Shown: in pieces, positions 6,661 through 9,439 of the stretch
Position numbering within the stretch: position 1 is the stretch's first letter
Layout of the letters: each line of letters begins with the position of its first letter
Assembly: GCA_913058195.1 (NCBI GenBank)
Contig: CAJXPP010000067.1
Span: 1-9,439, forward strand
Direction of reading: 5' to 3'
DNA length: 9,439 bases
Source of the DNA: an uncultured Gammaproteobacteria bacterium
Lineage (GTDB): Bacteria > Pseudomonadota > Gammaproteobacteria > Nitrosococcales > Methylophagaceae
Translations under genes and position numbers: made by a program
The notes under the pieces: model-generated
Told to the model about the DNA's origin: nothing
Database searches by the model: none
What the model saw: the letters and a program-made list of their open reading frames with translations, nothing else

Positions 6661-7461
6661 ATGAAAAGAGCATCATCATGGCAGGTGTATGACACCGAAT
6701 TAGAAAGCCGTTTATTTATTGGTACGGCACTATATACCTCACCTCAAATTATGCTTGATGCCATTAAAGCATCACAAGCACAAGTTATTACCTTATCTTT
6801 GCGTCGGCAAATGCCATCGCAAACGGAAAGTAATAATCAGTTTTGGCAACTAATCCAAGAACTGGGATGTCATTTATTACCCAATACAGCGGGTTGTTAT
6901 AGTGCTGAAGAAGCAGTGAAAACAGCCTGTATGGCACGTGAATTATTCGATACCGATTGGATAAAACTCGAGGTATTAGGGGATAGCTATAACCTTCAGC
7001 CCGATCCATTTGCCTTAGTTGAAGCAAGTAAAATACTGATAGCCGAGGGGTTTAAAGTCTTTCCCTACTGCACCGATGATTTAGTGCTTTGTCAAAAGCT
7101 TGCCGACTTAGGCTGTAAAGTATTAATGCCGTGGGGGGCACCAATTGGAACAGGACAGGGATTAATTAATCCCTATGCCCTAGAAGTCATCCGTAAGCGT
7201 TTACCAGATATGACTCTATTGGTGGATGCTGGTATTGGTAAACCATCAGATGCTGTGCAGGCAATGGAGTTAGGTTATGACGGTATTTTGCTTAACACTG
7301 CCGTCGCAGAAGCATTAGAACCAGATGTAATGGCTTCTGCTTTTGCTCAAGCAATTAATGCCGGGCGCTTAGCCTATGAAGCTGGCGTGATGCCAAAACG
7401 TGATAACGCTAAACCAAGCACACCCACATTAGATCAGCCTATTTGGCAACAATATGACTAA
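6661..7461 (+). CDS. thiG: Thiazole synthase
   Basis: ThiG is a cytoplasmic TIM-barrel enzyme. It condenses deoxyxylulose 5-phosphate, dehydroglycine from ThiO and sulfur from ThiS thiocarboxylate into the thiazole phosphate. The 266-residue length is normal. RLFIGTALYTSP is the first strand (usually GTGxYPS), followed by ITLSLRR and LLPNTAGCYSAEEAV. WIKLEVLGD carries the Schiff-base lysine (Lys102, equivalent to Lys96 of B. subtilis ThiG). The phosphate-binding elements MPWGAPIGTGQG, VDAGIGKPSDA and GYDGILLNTAVAEA come next, then AGRLAYEAG near the end. Only 1 nt separates it from thiS, and it overlaps thiDE by 8 nt, so the four genes are probably translated together. Confidence 0.97.
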   Translation: MKRASSWQVYDTELESRLFIGTALYTSPQIMLDAIKASQAQVITLSLRRQMPSQTESNNQFWQLIQELGCHLLPNTAGCYSAEEAVKTACMARELFDTDWIKLEVLGDSYNLQPDPFALVEASKILIAEGFKVFPYCTDDLVLCQKLADLGCKVLMPWGAPIGTGQGLINPYALEVIRKRLPDMTLLVDAGIGKPSDAVQAMELGYDGILLNTAVAEALEPDVMASAFAQAINAGRLAYEAGVMPKRDNAKPSTPTLDQPIWQQYD

Positions 7462-8896
7462 AGCTGCAGTATTACTAATTGGCGGCATAGACCCACAAGG
7501 TTGTGCTGGCATTATGGCAGATAGTCAAACTGTGTCCGCACATGGCTGTCATCCAGTGCCTTTAATCACTTGTTTAACCCAACAAACACAAGAGGGATTA
7601 ACGGATTTAGGGGCACTAGATGCCGATCAGTTTATGGGACAATATCAGTCAGCTGTGGCTGATTTTAATATTGCAGCAATTAAAGTGGGCTTGATTCCTA
7701 ATCTTGATATTGCTCAGGTTGTGTTGGCAATACTAAAACAACACAATGTGCCAGTTATTTGGGATCCAGTATTGGCCTGTACATCAGGTGGAGTGTTGGT
7801 GAGCAGTGAAGTGCAAACCTACCTTCTTGAACAGCTACTTCCTGAAATAACATTATTAACACCTAATACCGTTGAACTTAGCCAACTGACCCAACAAGAT
7901 GATCAAATAGAAGCGAGCCAGTATTTATTAAGTACAGGTTTAAATGGCTGTTTAGTTAAAGGTGGTCATGTTGATAGCAAATGGGCAACTGACTATTTTA
8001 TCGATCATAGCCATTCGTTTTATTGCTATGCCTATAAACAGGCCAAAAATGTTAGGGGCACAGGCTGCGTATTAGCTGCGAGTATTGCTAGTAATATGGC
8101 AATGAACCATGATATCCGTGATGCTATTGTATTAGCCAAAGCCTATTTAACACGCGGGATTCGTGAAGCTAAGAAAATAGGGCCTTATAGTACTATTGCA
8201 CATTCCAGTGATAACTTTGACTTACAAGATATGCCCAAACTGGCTTATGCCAAAGCTTTTGTAGGCCAGCAATTTAACTTCCCGTCGTGCCCTCAACGAT
8301 TAGGAATTTACCCTGTTGTTGATAGCAGTGATTGGATTAAAAAGCTAACTGGAGAGGGCATTAAAACGATTCAATTGCGGATCAAAAATGCGACTGAGGA
8401 ACAAAAGCACAGCGAGATACAACAGGCCATTAACTACTGTGATGACTCGATAGCCTTGTTTGTAAATGACTATTGGAAAATTGCAATAGAGCATCAAGCC
8501 TACGGTATACACCTGGGTCAAGAAGACCTACATGATGCGAAGCTAATAGAAATTGAACAGGCAGGGTTAAGGCTTGGCGTGTCTACTCATTCCTATTGGG
8601 AACTCGCCAGAGCCTTAGCTATTAATCCAAGCTACATTGCACTCGGACCTGTATTTGAAACTACCAGTAAAATTATGCCCTGGACACCGCAAGGTGTGGA
8701 ACGTGTTAAACAATGGTCCCGATTATTGGGCGATGCTTATCCCTTAGTCGCTATTGGCGGTATTAATCAAGACCGTGCTGAACAACTGCATAAAACTGGC
8801 GTAGGTTCAGTAGCAATGATATCGGCAATTACCGAAGCAGAGGATTACAGAAAAACGACGCAGGGTTTACTATCGTTGTGGAATAGTGTGAATTAA
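7454..8896 (+). CDS. thiDE: Bifunctional HMP-P kinase / thiamin phosphate synthase (ThiD-ThiE fusion)
   Basis: This is a 480-residue fusion. Residues 1-~250 are a ribokinase-fold ThiD domain that phosphorylates HMP-P to HMP-PP: GGIDPQGCAGIMAD (10-23), IKVGL, WDPVLACTSGG (103-113), LLTPNTVEL, LVKGGH (167-172) and the anion-hole GTGC (202-205). After a short linker, residues ~282-480 form a ThiE barrel that joins HMP-PP to thiazole phosphate: QLRIK (307-311), FVNDYW (336-341), GIHLGQEDL (351-359), GVSTHS (375-380), ALGPVFETTSK (396-406) and AIGGIN (433-438). The ThiE part looks intact. The ThiD part departs from the common SGxDPSGGAG and HGTGC patterns but keeps the core motifs. The ATG overlaps thiG by 8 nt and has no clear ribosome binding site, suggesting coupled translation. 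It is the last gene of the operon. Confidence 0.94.
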   Translation: MTKAAVLLIGGIDPQGCAGIMADSQTVSAHGCHPVPLITCLTQQTQEGLTDLGALDADQFMGQYQSAVADFNIAAIKVGLIPNLDIAQVVLAILKQHNVPVIWDPVLACTSGGVLVSSEVQTYLLEQLLPEITLLTPNTVELSQLTQQDDQIEASQYLLSTGLNGCLVKGGHVDSKWATDYFIDHSHSFYCYAYKQAKNVRGTGCVLAASIASNMAMNHDIRDAIVLAKAYLTRGIREAKKIGPYSTIAHSSDNFDLQDMPKLAYAKAFVGQQFNFPSCPQRLGIYPVVDSSDWIKKLTGEGIKTIQLRIKNATEEQKHSEIQQAINYCDDSIALFVNDYWKIAIEHQAYGIHLGQEDLHDAKLIEIEQAGLRLGVSTHSYWELARALAINPSYIALGPVFETTSKIMPWTPQGVERVKQWSRLLGDAYPLVAIGGINQDRAEQLHKTGVGSVAMISAITEAEDYRKTTQGLLSLWNSVN

Positions 8897-8967
8897 CTTG
8901 CTTTTCAAGCAGATGTTCTGGACAGAGAAAAAGGCATAATCTTGGTAGCTAATAAAGGTGTAGATAA

Positions 8968-9393
8968 TTAGTTATCTGGTTCCTTTTCTTTATCCTCTTG
9001 TACTAGCGCCACAATGGTCCAGCCTGCATCAGGCTCTAAGGCTTCAGCACCGGTAAAAAAGCGTAATTGATATTTGGCAGTAAAGATAAATAGTGGGATC
9101 GCTCGCTTGCCATATTGTTGTTTGTAATCATCAAACGTAAAGCTTTCACTTAGCGTGGTTTGTTTTATTTTTGCACCTTGAGCTACCCAGCTCGCTAATT
9201 TAGAGTAAGACAGTTCTTTATCAAAAAGAATATGAAAACGATGATTTACCGATTTACTTGACTGCTGATCTTCACCTTCTTTATCTGTTTGTTCATTAGA
9301 AGGTAATAAATATATTTTGTTGTAGCCAAATTCTGACTTATAACGCTGTCCAGTCAGAGCGTTACGATCTTTTTGAGGTGTTAATGCTAATAA
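8968..9393 (-). CDS. C-terminal tail of a probable cation:proton antiporter, 5'-truncated
   Basis: The last 141 residues of a gene that runs off the right end are visible; the first five residues read from base 9408 (MYKRQ) come from adapter. The fragment begins ALTPQKDRNALTGQRYKSEFGYNKIYLLPS, which resembles the end of a TrkA-N-like nucleotide-binding domain. A charged stretch rich in Q, S, K and E follows, then a globular part (ASWVAQGAKIKQTTLSESF, IPLFIFTAKYQLRFF) and an ending PDAGWTIVALV. This pattern recalls the cytoplasmic C-terminus of NhaP/CPA1-type monovalent cation:proton antiporters of gammaproteobacteria. No transmembrane segment is in the visible part, so the assignment is by resemblance only. 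It is convergent with thiDE and separated from it by 71 bp without a clear terminator. Confidence 0.55.
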   Translation of the reverse strand, partial: LLALTPQKDRNALTGQRYKSEFGYNKIYLLPSNEQTDKEGEDQQSSKSVNHRFHILFDKELSYSKLASWVAQGAKIKQTTLSESFTFDDYKQQYGKRAIPLFIFTAKYQLRFFTGAEALEPDAGWTIVALVQEDKEKEPDN

Positions 9394-9439
9394 CTGTCTC
9401 TTATACACATCTGACGCTGCCGACGATCTACTCTGTGTA
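9394..9439 (-). other. Nextera P5-side sequencing adapter (not genomic)
   Basis: Bases 9394-9412 (CTGTCTCTTATACACATCT) are the reverse complement of the Tn5 mosaic end. Bases 9413-9426 (GACGCTGCCGACGA) are the read-1 segment. Bases 9427-9434 (TCTACTCT) are the reverse complement of the i5 index AGAGTAGA (S504), and GTGTA begins the P5 oligo. The minus-strand GTG at 9408 is therefore a false start. Confidence 0.98.

Noticed and set aside
8897..8967. Terminator between thiDE and the convergent gene.
   Set aside because: Only a 5-bp hairpin (8899-8903 with 8907-8911, TTC loop) is present, without a following T-run. I see no convincing terminator for either strand here.
31..9412. The 19-bp inverted repeat at 31-49 and 9394-9412 looks like transposon ends flanking a 9.3-kb element.
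   Set aside because: It is the engineered Tn5 mosaic end used in Nextera libraries and is flanked by index and P5/P7 sequence. No transposase lies inside.

Overview
The window reads as an ordinary chromosomal segment of a gammaproteobacterium with a fairly AT-rich genome (about 40% GC by eye). The evidence is the long, fused PurL of the E. coli type with its glutaminase domain, the Smr protein that resembles enterobacterial SmrA/SmrB, and the THI-box thiamin operon that uses ThiO instead of ThiH. ThiO needs oxygen, so an aerobic organism is likely. I cannot name the genus; a Thiotrichales-like lineage is only a guess.

The first 49 and last 46 bases are not genomic. They are Illumina Nextera adapters: P7 tail, i7 index and Tn5 mosaic end on the left, and mosaic end, i5 index and P5 tail on the right. 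The real insert is therefore 50-9393. Both genes at its edges are cut: purL lacks its 5' end and the right-hand minus-strand gene lacks its start. Apparent start codons inside the adapters are false.

Layout: 51-2516 (+) holds the C-terminal two thirds of purL, followed by a strong stem-loop terminator (2522-2551). 2643-3212 (-) holds an Smr-domain gene convergent with purL. 3213-3502 is the divergent smr/thiC control region, with a probable thiC promoter, an opposing candidate smr promoter, a complete TPP riboswitch aptamer (3307-3388), and a downstream stem that can hide the thiC Shine-Dalgarno sequence. 3503-8896 (+) is a tight thiamin operon, thiC-thiO-thiS-thiG-thiDE, with gaps of 6 and 1 nt and two 8-nt overlaps. 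8968-9393 (-) is the C-terminal tail of a probable cation:proton antiporter.

The operon supplies both halves of thiamin phosphate. ThiC makes HMP-P from AIR, a purine intermediate that lies downstream of PurL. ThiO (dehydroglycine), ThiS (sulfur carrier) and ThiG build the thiazole. The ThiD part of ThiDE phosphorylates HMP-P to HMP-PP and the ThiE part joins it to the thiazole phosphate. ThiF, a sulfur-transfer partner, Dxs and ThiL are not in the window and must be encoded elsewhere.

I see no mobile element, CRISPR, RNA gene or evidently new system. The points most worth a second look are the adapter-bounded ends, the thiC leader architecture, the N-terminally extended ThiS, the divergent ThiD motifs, and the thiS Gly-Gly codons that double as the thiG ribosome binding site.
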